A stretch of 10,275 nucleotides of DNA from Flavobacteriales bacterium. Lineage in GTDB: Bacteria > Bacteroidota > Bacteroidia > Flavobacteriales_D > Sanyastnellaceae. Each line of letters opens with the position of its first letter. Within the stretch, counting starts at the first letter, position 1. Below the pieces are notes generated by a model that ran no database searches, was not told where the DNA came from, and worked only from the letters and a program-made list of their open reading frames with translations. Positions 5,097 through 9,853 of the stretch are shown here, one piece after another. Position numbers and translations under genes: made by a program. The stretch covers positions 1 to 10,275 of the forward strand of contig DQKQ01000116.1 of the NCBI GenBank assembly GCA_015660615.1, read 5' to 3'.

Positions 5097-5360
5097 ATGA
5101 ATATCGGCGACTTGGTGAAAATGAGAGTGGGTTATTCTGAACCCGGATTTGTCCTCAGAGTTGATAAGCAATTTTACGGTGCGAACACCGCTTATAAGAT
5201 TTCGCGCGTTGAGCGTGGAAAGTGTATTCGGTCGAACATGGTGGACTTTATTGGCGTCACGGCTGATGGGATCCGAGACCGAGTGCTAGTGCTCTGGCCC
5301 GATGCAGGATATTCCTATGAGGAGTCCACTGCACTGGAGGTAATCAGTGAAAGCTGGTGA
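5097..5360 (+). CDS. SH3/KOW-like protein, 'MNIGDLV' member (87 aa)
   Basis: 87 aa, the longest complete member of the small family here. ATG follows GGAGATAAG at 5 nt. The opening MNIGDLVKMRVGYSEPGFVL is typical. An insertion of about 30 residues (KISRVERGKCIRSNMVDFIG) separates it from the final strands DRVLVLWPDAGYSY and ALEVISESW. The last residues SESW come from reading the start of the next gene in another frame (14-nt overlap, 5347-5360). GAGGT in the EV codons (5337-5341) lies 5 nt before that start. Function unknown. Confidence 0.75.
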   Translation: MNIGDLVKMRVGYSEPGFVLRVDKQFYGANTAYKISRVERGKCIRSNMVDFIGVTADGIRDRVLVLWPDAGYSYEESTALEVISESW

Positions 5361-5550
5361 TTTGGTAGCGCTTAGGCTATGTCAGCAAGCAGGAAAAATT
5401 GGGATAATTACAATGGCGTCTCGGCCGAGTAACGTAGCTATGGCTGATCCAGCGCTTCGGTTATACTGGGTCTTGCTAGACACAGGAAATCAATGCTTTA
5501 CTGGCAATCAATTGATTAGGCATAGGTGGATGGAGAATGAAAGTCGGTGA
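5347..5550 (+). CDS. SH3/KOW-like protein with GTG start, 'MKAGDLV' member
   Basis: 67 aa, starting with GTG at 5347 (GTGAAAGCTGGTGATTTGG), aligned base for base with the ATG starts of its relatives and 5 nt behind GAGGT. Reads MKAGDLVALRLCQQAGKIGI for strands one and two, then LRLYWVLLDTGNQCF and LIRHRWMENESR. The DG turn is DTG. NESR at the end is the out-of-frame reading of ATGAAAGTCGGTGA at 5537-5550. AGGTGG (5524-5529) in its end is the likely ribosome site for 5537. Function unknown; the GTG may lower its translation relative to its neighbours. Confidence 0.7.
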   Translation: MKAGDLVALRLCQQAGKIGIITMASRPSNVAMADPALRLYWVLLDTGNQCFTGNQLIRHRWMENESR

Positions 5551-5743
5551 TTTGGTACAGTGGACTCTGAACGAGATTCCTCCACGGCGTGGCGTTATAA
5601 TCGGTTTCGATGATGAGCGCAGCGGACAGCGACTGCGGGTCGGTGGACTAGAAGATCAGGCAACAATTCAAGTCATGTGGGCCAATATGAAAATACGCTG
5701 GGAATGCCCGCTAGACATCGAGGTCATCAATGAAAGTCGGTGA
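5537..5743 (+). CDS. SH3/KOW-like protein, canonical 'MKVGDLV' member
   Basis: 68 aa: MKVGDLVQWTLNEIPPRRGV opens it and IIGFDD completes the second strand. After a polar loop (ERSGQRLRVGGLEDQ) come ATIQVMWANMKIRWE and the terminal DIEVINESR. Both junctions are the 14-nt dual-coding type: it overlaps 5347 at its start and 5730 at its end. GAGGT (5720-5724), inside the EV codons, precedes the next ATG by 5 nt. Function unknown. Confidence 0.75.
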   Translation: MKVGDLVQWTLNEIPPRRGVIIGFDDERSGQRLRVGGLEDQATIQVMWANMKIRWECPLDIEVINESR

Positions 5744-5915
5744 CATGGTAAGAGTCAAGCGAAGCCATCGCACCCGTGGAGAGATCGGTACTGGAATTAT
5801 CACTGCTTTGAAAGGCCGCAGTTCTTTTAGCAATGATGTTGAAGTCTTTTGGGTTTTGGTCAATGGCCGACTCGGTGCGTACGGCAGTTTTCAGTTGATG
5901 AAGGTGGCGTCATGA
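5730..5915 (+). CDS. SH3/KOW-like protein, 'MKVGDMV' member
   Basis: 61 aa: MKVGDMVRVKRSHRTRGEIG, then TGIITALKG, and VEVFWVLVNGRLGAYGSFQL ending MKVAS. It is more basic than its neighbours (KRSHRTR), which would suit nucleic-acid binding but does not prove it. It starts inside the preceding gene by the 14-nt overlap and ends in an ATGA overlap with the gene at 5912. Here the stop is in a different frame from the other junctions, so the ESR tail is missing. AAGGTGG (5901-5907) serves the next start. Confidence 0.75.
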   Translation: MKVGDMVRVKRSHRTRGEIGTGIITALKGRSSFSNDVEVFWVLVNGRLGAYGSFQLMKVAS

Positions 5916-6109
5916 AGGTCGGTGATTTGGTAAATTTTTATACTAGCGCCTGGGTATTCTCCGGCGCAAATAGTAGATATGCTAATCCAGGAATTGTACT
6001 TAAGTGTAGCGATCTTATTAAGAACCGTCGAGTGGCCGAAATTTATTGGCGCGATGGAAAGATTACTCGAGAACACGAATCTTATTTACAGCTTACAGAG
6101 GAAAAATAA
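5912..6109 (+). CDS. SH3/KOW-like protein, canonical 'MKVGDLV' member
   Basis: 65 aa from the ATG at 5912, which matches the family start bases (ATGAAGGTCGGTGATTTGG); the in-frame ATG at 5849 lies inside the previous gene and is rejected. Reads MKVGDLVNFYTSAWVFSGAN, PGIVLKCSD, VAEIYWRDGKITRE and YLQLTEEK. Its end contains AGAGG (6097-6101), the ribosome site for the next gene, and its stop TAA overlaps that gene's ATG by one base. Function unknown. Confidence 0.75.
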   Translation: MKVGDLVNFYTSAWVFSGANSRYANPGIVLKCSDLIKNRRVAEIYWRDGKITREHESYLQLTEEK

Positions 6110-6663
6110 TGATGATTGTAACAAATAACTTTGCAAAGCGGCAGACTGTTGATAGTCGGTTTTCGCATTTTGATGGAACCTGGACTGAGCTAGAGCAGCT
6201 GGTGATGGACTACTGGGAGACAGCCAAGCCCGGATATCGATCTGGAGTTATCCTGATTCGAGTTCCTGCAGAACGATTTTTCTCTTCAATGGTAGAGCTG
6301 AAGGACGGGGATAAGCTTATTGGAGAGTTTGTTCCTCGTCGGAAGGGAGAATCCCCAAGGAAGACGCTCGGAGTCGCAAGCCGAAATAAGCTGCCGGCAC
6401 TCAGCGTTGATATTGTGCTGTATTCTAGCAAGGTGCTAGCTGAAGATGATGACAACGACTTGCCATCTAACGATGAGAACTGGGAGATCATTTCCATCAA
6501 CGCATCTATTACTTCGGGCGATACCCCAATTCACCCCATGGTACTGTTGCACAACCATTTCGGTAGCTCCGGAGGTACTGCTACTAATCTTAACGACGGA
6601 GATTTCGCAGATCTGCTTCGTTATTCTTTTAACTTCTGGCGCGATAAGGCTTCGTGCACATAA
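6109..6663 (+). CDS. Conserved 184-aa protein of unknown function (possibly DUF3228-like)
   Basis: 184 aa from the ATG at 6109, 7 nt after AGAGG; ATG at 6112 is an alternative. The in-frame ATG at 6046 lies inside the previous gene. Recognisable conserved-looking blocks are NNFAKRQ (6-12), PGYRSGVILIRVPAERFFSS (41-60), KDGDKLIGEFVPRRKGESPR (65-84), VDIVLYSSKVLAED (100-113), NWEIISINA (124-132) and HPMVLLHNHFGSSGGT (142-157). I associate this pattern, with low certainty, with the DUF3228 family of bacteria and phages, which has no known activity. No signal or membrane segment. It interrupts a run of SH3-like genes, overlapping both neighbours by one base, so it is probably cotranslated with them. 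Confidence 0.75.
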   Translation: MMIVTNNFAKRQTVDSRFSHFDGTWTELEQLVMDYWETAKPGYRSGVILIRVPAERFFSSMVELKDGDKLIGEFVPRRKGESPRKTLGVASRNKLPALSVDIVLYSSKVLAEDDDNDLPSNDENWEIISINASITSGDTPIHPMVLLHNHFGSSGGTATNLNDGDFADLLRYSFNFWRDKASCT

Positions 6664-6896
6664 TGAAAATCGGTGACATGGTGAAGTTTTCTAAGGAGCA
6701 CCGCACATCTCCTGGGCATGAGTATGTTGAGGACTGGGTTGGTATCATCGTAGAAGCGGGATTCACTGGATTTCATAAGCCAATAGATGAGGTAAGAATA
6801 ATGTGGACGATTCACGGGAAAACAATGATATCTCACTACGACGAGATTTGGTGGCTTGGACTAAACTACGAACCATTTGAGGTAATTAATGACTGA
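6663..6896 (+). CDS. SH3/KOW-like protein, 'MKIGDMV' member
   Basis: 77 aa from the ATG at 6663 (TAATG junction with the previous stop); an in-frame ATG at 6654 lies upstream but 6663 matches the family start (ATGAAAATCGGTGACATGG). Sequence: MKIGDMVKFSKEHRTSPGHE, VGIIVEAGF, DEVRIMWTIHGKTMI and the terminal FEVIND. KFSKEHRTSPG recalls VKRSHRTRGE of the 5730 protein, suggesting these two are closer relatives. GAGGT (6879-6883) in the EV codons lies 5 nt before the next gene. Function unknown. Confidence 0.75.
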   Translation: MKIGDMVKFSKEHRTSPGHEYVEDWVGIIVEAGFTGFHKPIDEVRIMWTIHGKTMISHYDEIWWLGLNYEPFEVIND

Positions 6897-7113
6897 TAGA
6901 GAATTGAATGACTACATTGATCACTTGCTTGATGTGCCCCGCGAAAAGAGACTAACTAGCGATGGCCAGTGGGCAGATGATTTTCGATGCGCCATGGCGA
7001 TGTGGGAAGATAGACATCCGGGGACTCGACCACCGGCGCATGCAAAGGTCGGGCCACCACCCCCTTGTTTTACAGGCATCATCCCCCCAATTTATGACGG
7101 AGAACTAGAATGA
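6889..7113 (+). CDS. Hypothetical small phage protein with Pro-rich C-terminus
   Basis: 74 aa; ATG 5 nt after GAGGT, overlapping the SH3-like gene by 8 nt. The first half is helical (MTDRELNDYIDHLLDVPREK, then WADDFRCAMAMWEDRHPG); the second half is Pro-rich (TRPPAHAKVGPPPPC, then TGIIPPIYDGELE). Not recognised. The sequence is not SH3-like although it uses the same type of junction. A Pro-rich tail could be a ligand for SH3-fold partners, an attractive but untested idea given its neighbours. Confidence 0.65.
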   Translation: MTDRELNDYIDHLLDVPREKRLTSDGQWADDFRCAMAMWEDRHPGTRPPAHAKVGPPPPCFTGIIPPIYDGELE

Positions 7114-7367
7114 GTGTTATGGGACCAGACGGAAAGATTCTTCAGCCAGGCGGAGGGTGGTGGTCACCCTACGGAAATACTGACGAAGAAATTCAAAAGA
7201 ACATGAAGACAGGCCACATGCCAAACGCTCCAGACGCGATGAGGGTAGGACCTCGTACAATTACTGGGAGCAAGCGAGGAGATAGAACTCTGCTCGACAC
7301 GTTGGGGGACATTGGTGCTCTAGCTGGACAAGCAAAGGAAGCGTACGAAGAAAGGAAGAAGAAGTGA
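7110..7367 (+). CDS. Hypothetical small phage protein
   Basis: 85 aa, ATGA overlap with the preceding gene; GGAGA (7099-7103) is its ribosome site. Gly/Trp-rich start (MSVMGPDGKILQPGGGWWSP), central polar region with several Met and Pro, and a helical charged C-terminus (DTLGDIGALAGQAKEAYEER, then KKK). No membrane segment and no recognised domain. AAGGA in the terminal Lys codons serves the next gene. Not assignable. Confidence 0.65.
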   Translation: MSVMGPDGKILQPGGGWWSPYGNTDEEIQKNMKTGHMPNAPDAMRVGPRTITGSKRGDRTLLDTLGDIGALAGQAKEAYEERKKK

Positions 7368-7549
7368 CTTGTCACTGTTTTATTAGACACGCCACATCTC
7401 CCGATGAAAGAGAAGCGGCAGCAAAGCGTCTAAAATATTCACGTTCTGTTGGGGATACCAATGGAATCATAATCGCAATTGCAGCATTAAGCGGCGATTG
7501 CCCAGGTAGAGAAAAAAACAAAGAGGAAAAGAAAAATGCTAAGATTTAA
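7364..7549 (+). CDS. Hypothetical small phage protein, GTG start
   Basis: 61 aa, GTG start in a GTGA overlap with the previous stop, preceded by AAGGAAGAA. Starts MTCHCFIRHATSPDEREAAA, with a CxC pair and a His nearby, has a short hydrophobic run (GIIIAIAALSG, too short and weak for a confident membrane segment) and ends in a Lys-rich tail (REKNKEEKKNAKI). Its tail carries AGAGGA for the next gene, which it overlaps by 14 nt. Not recognised. Confidence 0.55.
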   Translation: MTCHCFIRHATSPDEREAAAKRLKYSRSVGDTNGIIIAIAALSGDCPGREKNKEEKKNAKI

Positions 7550-7691
7550 CGATGGTGTCAACATTGATACAAGCGGTCCATTGCGCGTATTGCGCTTGAA
7601 AGATGGTTATTATGTGGTGGGCAAAGGGATGTGTATTCCAGTTGCAGACCGAGAAGAAGCCATGAAAGTAATTGCAGAAATGGAGGCGTAA
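7536..7691 (+). CDS. Conserved phage hypothetical protein ('TSGPLRVLRLKDGYYVVG'), 51 aa
   Basis: A 51-aa gene below common length cut-offs. ATG at 7536 follows AGAGGA (7522-7527) at 8 nt and overlaps the preceding gene by 14 nt. The core DTSGPLRVLRLKDGYYVVGK and the following GMCIPVADREEAMKVI suggest a small beta-hairpin with a C-terminal helix. I recall this pattern from uncharacterised small proteins of marine and T4-like phages; no activity is known to me. GGAGG in its end (7682-7686) is the ribosome site for the gene at 7694. Confidence 0.7.
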   Translation: MLRFNDGVNIDTSGPLRVLRLKDGYYVVGKGMCIPVADREEAMKVIAEMEA

Positions 7692-7693
7692 CG

Positions 7694-8014
7694 ATGACGC
7701 TAATGGAAAGACTCAAAAGCCATGATTGGTACTATGCATATAGTGATGATGGACGCGTGTGGAAAGCTGGACTGAGCGAAGAGAAACGATTGAGTGGGCT
7801 AACTGCAGATCTGCACTGTCCTTACACCATGCGACAGCTACGCATGGCAGTACACGATATGGTTGTTGAAGAATTCGCCGAAGAATCGCCTGGTGAGTGG
7901 TATCGCCAGCCCCGCAAGTATAAGAACATGGCTCCCACCGGTCGAACCGACCTCATGCACCGAGCAGATCAAGTACAAATTTTGGGTTGGATTGAACACC
8001 AGGTGATTTCATGA
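7694..8014 (+). CDS. Hypothetical phage protein ('HDWYYAYSDDGRVWKAG')
   Basis: 106 aa from the ATG at 7694, 7 nt after GGAGG. An in-frame ATG further upstream (7631) would overlap the preceding gene almost entirely and is rejected. N-terminal block LMERLKSHDWYYAYSDDGRV followed by WKAG looks like a conserved motif of small phage proteins. A helical middle (MRQLRMAVHDMVVEEFAEE) precedes a basic segment (RQPRKYKNM) and a hydrophobic end (VQILGWIEHQVIS). Soluble; no catalytic pattern seen. It overlaps the next gene by ATGA, and AGGTGA near its end is that gene's ribosome site. Confidence 0.7.
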   Translation: MTLMERLKSHDWYYAYSDDGRVWKAGLSEEKRLSGLTADLHCPYTMRQLRMAVHDMVVEEFAEESPGEWYRQPRKYKNMAPTGRTDLMHRADQVQILGWIEHQVIS

Positions 8015-8202
8015 ATACATTTGATGCGGTGATGATTGCTGAAGGAGTTCACGATGCGGATGAACGAATATATGTGGAAGCTTGGCAGCACCTCATTGAC
8101 ACTGGGGTATGTTGGAATTTACAGGGCTGGTTTGGACGACAAGCCACAAGATTAATTGAAGAGGGCGTCTGCGCTCAGAAAAGGAATGGTGATGCGAATT
8201 GA
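8011..8202 (+). CDS. Conserved phage hypothetical protein ('AWQHLIDTG...LQGWFGRQA')
   Basis: 63 aa. The sequence NTFDAVMIAEGV, then AWQHLIDTGVCWNLQG and WFGRQATRLIEEGVC, strongly resembles, in my recollection, a small all-helical family repeatedly found in large phages and annotated only as hypothetical. The Trp/Gln-rich centre is the recognisable part. It is coupled to its neighbours by an ATGA overlap at the start and an 11-nt overlap at the end. No function can be stated. Confidence 0.75.
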   Translation: MNTFDAVMIAEGVHDADERIYVEAWQHLIDTGVCWNLQGWFGRQATRLIEEGVCAQKRNGDAN

Positions 8203-8476
8203 TTTGACATTTGACGACTTAGAAGAAATTTTGGCCGCTCTACAAATGAGCGCCCATGATGCAAATAAGACTGCACATTCTGGAGAATATCCGTCCGCAG
8301 TTACCCTCGAAATGGCCGGAAAGGTAGCCGACATATATTCACTCATGGACAAGATCACCAATCAACGGCGAAGGTTAGAGCGTAAGCCAACGGGCAGTTC
8401 GGGGATCATTGACCCTTTCGATACTCCAACTGGTAAAGACGAGGCGAATACCGTTAACGATCCAATTGAGTGGTAA
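8192..8476 (+). CDS. Hypothetical helical phage protein
   Basis: 94 aa. Candidate starts are ATG 8186, GTG 8189 and ATG 8192; the last is chosen because AAGGA (8181-8185) lies 6 nt upstream and would be too close to the others. The upstream TTG at 8156 is unlikely. Mostly helical: DLTFDDLEEILAALQMSAHD, then EMAGKVADIYSLMDKIT with a basic QRRRLERK. The end is polar and unstructured. Not recognised; a small dimeric helical protein is plausible from the heptad-like Leu/Met/Ile spacing. Confidence 0.7.
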   Translation: MRIDLTFDDLEEILAALQMSAHDANKTAHSGEYPSAVTLEMAGKVADIYSLMDKITNQRRRLERKPTGSSGIIDPFDTPTGKDEANTVNDPIEW

Positions 8477-8641
8477 ATGAAAGTTGCGTCCATCAAGGGA
8501 ATGAGCGGCTGGTTTAGCTGGACTAACTCTAAGTATGTCCATACATGTGCGTGGTGTTCACGAGTGATATTAAAGAAATTCAGAAATTGTCCCAGGTGTG
8601 GAAAACCTATTTTAAAAAAGAGCCCACCAGATGAGAAATAG
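8477..8641 (+). CDS. Small zinc-ribbon protein (two CxxC pairs), 54 aa
   Basis: A 54-aa gene starting directly after the previous stop (TAAATG) and ending at TAG 8639-8641. It contains C24-A-W-C27 and C38-P-R-C41, two CxxC knuckles separated by ten residues, typical of a single zinc ribbon, with basic residues around them (VILKKFRN, KPILKKS). The N-terminal part is aromatic (SGWFSWTNSKY). It probably binds one zinc and may contact nucleic acid or protein. No strong ribosome site is visible, so it may depend on coupling. It closes the P2 unit; promoter P3 begins at its stop codon. Confidence 0.7.
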   Translation: MKVASIKGMSGWFSWTNSKYVHTCAWCSRVILKKFRNCPRCGKPILKKSPPDEK

Positions 8642-8670
8642 TTGAACATATCGTAGATTCAAGATATGAT
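8642..8670 (+). promoter_or_regulatory. Sigma70-like promoter P3
   Basis: TTGAAC (8642-8647), a 17-bp spacer and TATGAT (8665-8670) match the sigma70 consensus well, in one of the few intergenic gaps of the window. Transcription would start near 8677. A strong ribosome site AAGGAG (8688-8693) follows. Unlike P1 and P2 it has neither the TGTGAAA element nor the ATAGTACTAT palindrome, so its timing may differ. Confidence 0.65.
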
Positions 8671-8698
8671 TATAGTAACTGGTTAATAAGGAGTAATG

Positions 8699-9169
8699 AT
8701 GACAACAACAGAAAAAATTCGAAGCCTCAACCTCCCGCCTGACACTAAAGTTAATTTGGTGTATAGCGCAGGAACTGACGTCTTCGTTCATAATGAAACA
8801 GAAATAGAGACTGCTCTAGAAAATACTGACGTAATTGCAGAATTGGTGGAGATGATTCTCTATCCAGGCCTGAGCGTAGAAACTACTTGGGGAGATGACC
8901 CAATCAGCTGCTTGCGAGAAAGCAATCTACTAGAAGATTATGATCGATCCGGTTGGTTTAATGATTACTTAGTTCAAACTATCACAGATAATTTCTATGA
9001 TACTGAATTTATTGAATATTCTATTGAAAAATATGATCACAAGCGCGGATTTTGTACTTTGAGTGCAGAATTTTATACTACTGCCGGGGATATTCTACAA
9101 GCTGACGGAGATTTTCCCAACTGGAAAGTTACTGTAGAAACTAAAGCTGGCGATCTGATCTTAAGTTAG
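8699..9169 (+). CDS. Conserved phage hypothetical protein ('YDHKRGFCTL' family)
   Basis: 156 aa. Two adjacent ATGs exist (8696 and 8699); 8699 is 5 nt from AAGGAG and is preferred. After a variable first 60 residues comes DPISCLRESNLLEDYDRSGW (68-87), FNDYLVQTITDNFY (87-100), IEYSIEKYDHKRGFCTLSAE (105-124) and a last strand set (NWKVTVETKAGDL). From memory, 'E.YDHKRG.C.L.A' with an upstream 'LRE..LL..Y.R' block marks an uncharacterised protein of T4-like and cyanobacterial myoviruses. Soluble and acidic. It is the first gene of the P3 unit with its own strong signals, suggesting good expression. Function unknown. Confidence 0.8.
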   Translation: MTTTEKIRSLNLPPDTKVNLVYSAGTDVFVHNETEIETALENTDVIAELVEMILYPGLSVETTWGDDPISCLRESNLLEDYDRSGWFNDYLVQTITDNFYDTEFIEYSIEKYDHKRGFCTLSAEFYTTAGDILQADGDFPNWKVTVETKAGDLILS

Positions 9170-9190
9170 CCAATAGACACGGGAGGTAAC

Positions 9191-9400
9191 ATGAGTTTTA
9201 TGTTCAAATTAGGCGACATTGTAAAGGTGAACACCACAGGAGAACAAAAGCTTATCATTGAAAGTCGAGAGGAAATTATTCCTATTTATCGATCAAGTGA
9301 AGTGACATATCGAGCAAGAAGTGTTTATCGTCTAGCTGGAGAAGAATACGCTAAAAATTGGTTTGTTGAAAATGACATGTCAGTTAGTATTCCTAAGTAA
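9191..9400 (+). CDS. Small SH3/KOW-like protein, divergent ('FKLGDIV')
   Basis: 69 aa; ATG behind GGGAGGT. MSFMFKLGDIVKVNTTGEQK carries the GD.V signature; the second half (VTYRARSVYRLAGEEYAKNW and FVENDMSV) differs from the members upstream but keeps the strand-rich composition. An internal ATG at 9200 would give MFKLGDIV, closer to the usual length, but the ribosome site favours 9191. Function unknown. Overlaps the next gene by one base (TAATG). Confidence 0.65.
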   Translation: MSFMFKLGDIVKVNTTGEQKLIIESREEIIPIYRSSEVTYRARSVYRLAGEEYAKNWFVENDMSVSIPK

Positions 9401-9591
9401 TGAAAAAGTTCAAGCGCGGAGATAGAGTTCGCCATAAACAAGATCCCCGCGTAGGAAAAGTAACCCGAATTAAAGAGCGAGGTGTGGCAGGCTGCGCCGT
9501 TACTTATATAGAATGGATTGAAATTGCTTATGTCGATGGAACAACAGTTAAAGACGCTCCTCCAAGATTCGAAGTAGTAGAAGATGAATGA
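9400..9591 (+). CDS. Small SH3/KOW-like protein ('FKRGDRVRHKQDPRVGKV')
   Basis: 63 aa; MKKFKRGDRVRHKQDPRVGK followed by VTRIKERG is the most KOW-like opening in the window (GD.V.H......G.V..I). It then has WIEIAYVDGTTVKDAPPRFE and a final VVEDE. The N-terminal half is strongly basic. No convincing ribosome site precedes its ATG, which overlaps the preceding stop (TAATG), so coupling is likely. The end overlaps the GIY-YIG gene by 8 nt. A nucleic-acid or ribosome-associated role is possible by analogy with KOW domains but not shown. Confidence 0.7.
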   Translation: MKKFKRGDRVRHKQDPRVGKVTRIKERGVAGCAVTYIEWIEIAYVDGTTVKDAPPRFEVVEDE

Positions 9592-9853
9592 GTGGTTTCA
9601 ATATGTAGTTCAGTGTAACGATGGCTCTTATTACGCTGGAGTGACGACTAATTTGCGCCGCCGCGTACACGAACACAATAAGACTAAAAGGGCTGCTAAA
9701 TACACGAGGTCTCGTCGACCAGTGAAGCTGGTCTATTTTTTAGAATGCGTAGATAGATCTACAGCACAAAAATCTGAGTCTTATTTTAAAAGATTAAGTC
9801 GTAAAGAAAAAGAAGAGATAATTTCTGAACATTTGCTTACGCTGTTACAATGA
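9584..9853 (+). CDS. GIY-YIG domain nuclease, YhbQ/UvrC-like single-domain type
   Basis: 89 aa, the usual size of the single-domain YhbQ-like GIY-YIG family. WFQYVVQCNDGSYYAGVTTN holds the two-part signature (Y7 in 'QYV' and 'YAG' at 17-19). LRRRVHEHN (24-32) supplies the conserved Arg/His helix and KYTRSRRPVKLVY (39-51) the family's next strand. E65 in QKSESYFKRLSRKEK is the metal-binding Glu. It is a different branch from the GIY-YIG protein at 2834. Bacterial relatives have reported DNA-nicking activity in some cases; phage copies may repair or degrade DNA or home. Its stop overlaps the next ATG (ATGA). It stands between SH3-like genes. Confidence 0.85.
   Translation: MNEWFQYVVQCNDGSYYAGVTTNLRRRVHEHNKTKRAAKYTRSRRPVKLVYFLECVDRSTAQKSESYFKRLSRKEKEEIISEHLLTLLQ

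Noticed and set aside
6446..6676. Forward open frame overlapping the 184-aa gene
   Set aside because: It is an alternative frame of the conserved 184-aa gene, without ribosome site or conserved motif. Its end in NENR is a by-product of the family start bases at 6663.
3187..6896. CRISPR-like array suggested by recurring ATGAAAGTCGGTGA
   Set aside because: The copies are unevenly spaced, lie at gene starts in frame and are separated by coding sequence, so they are gene-start repeats.
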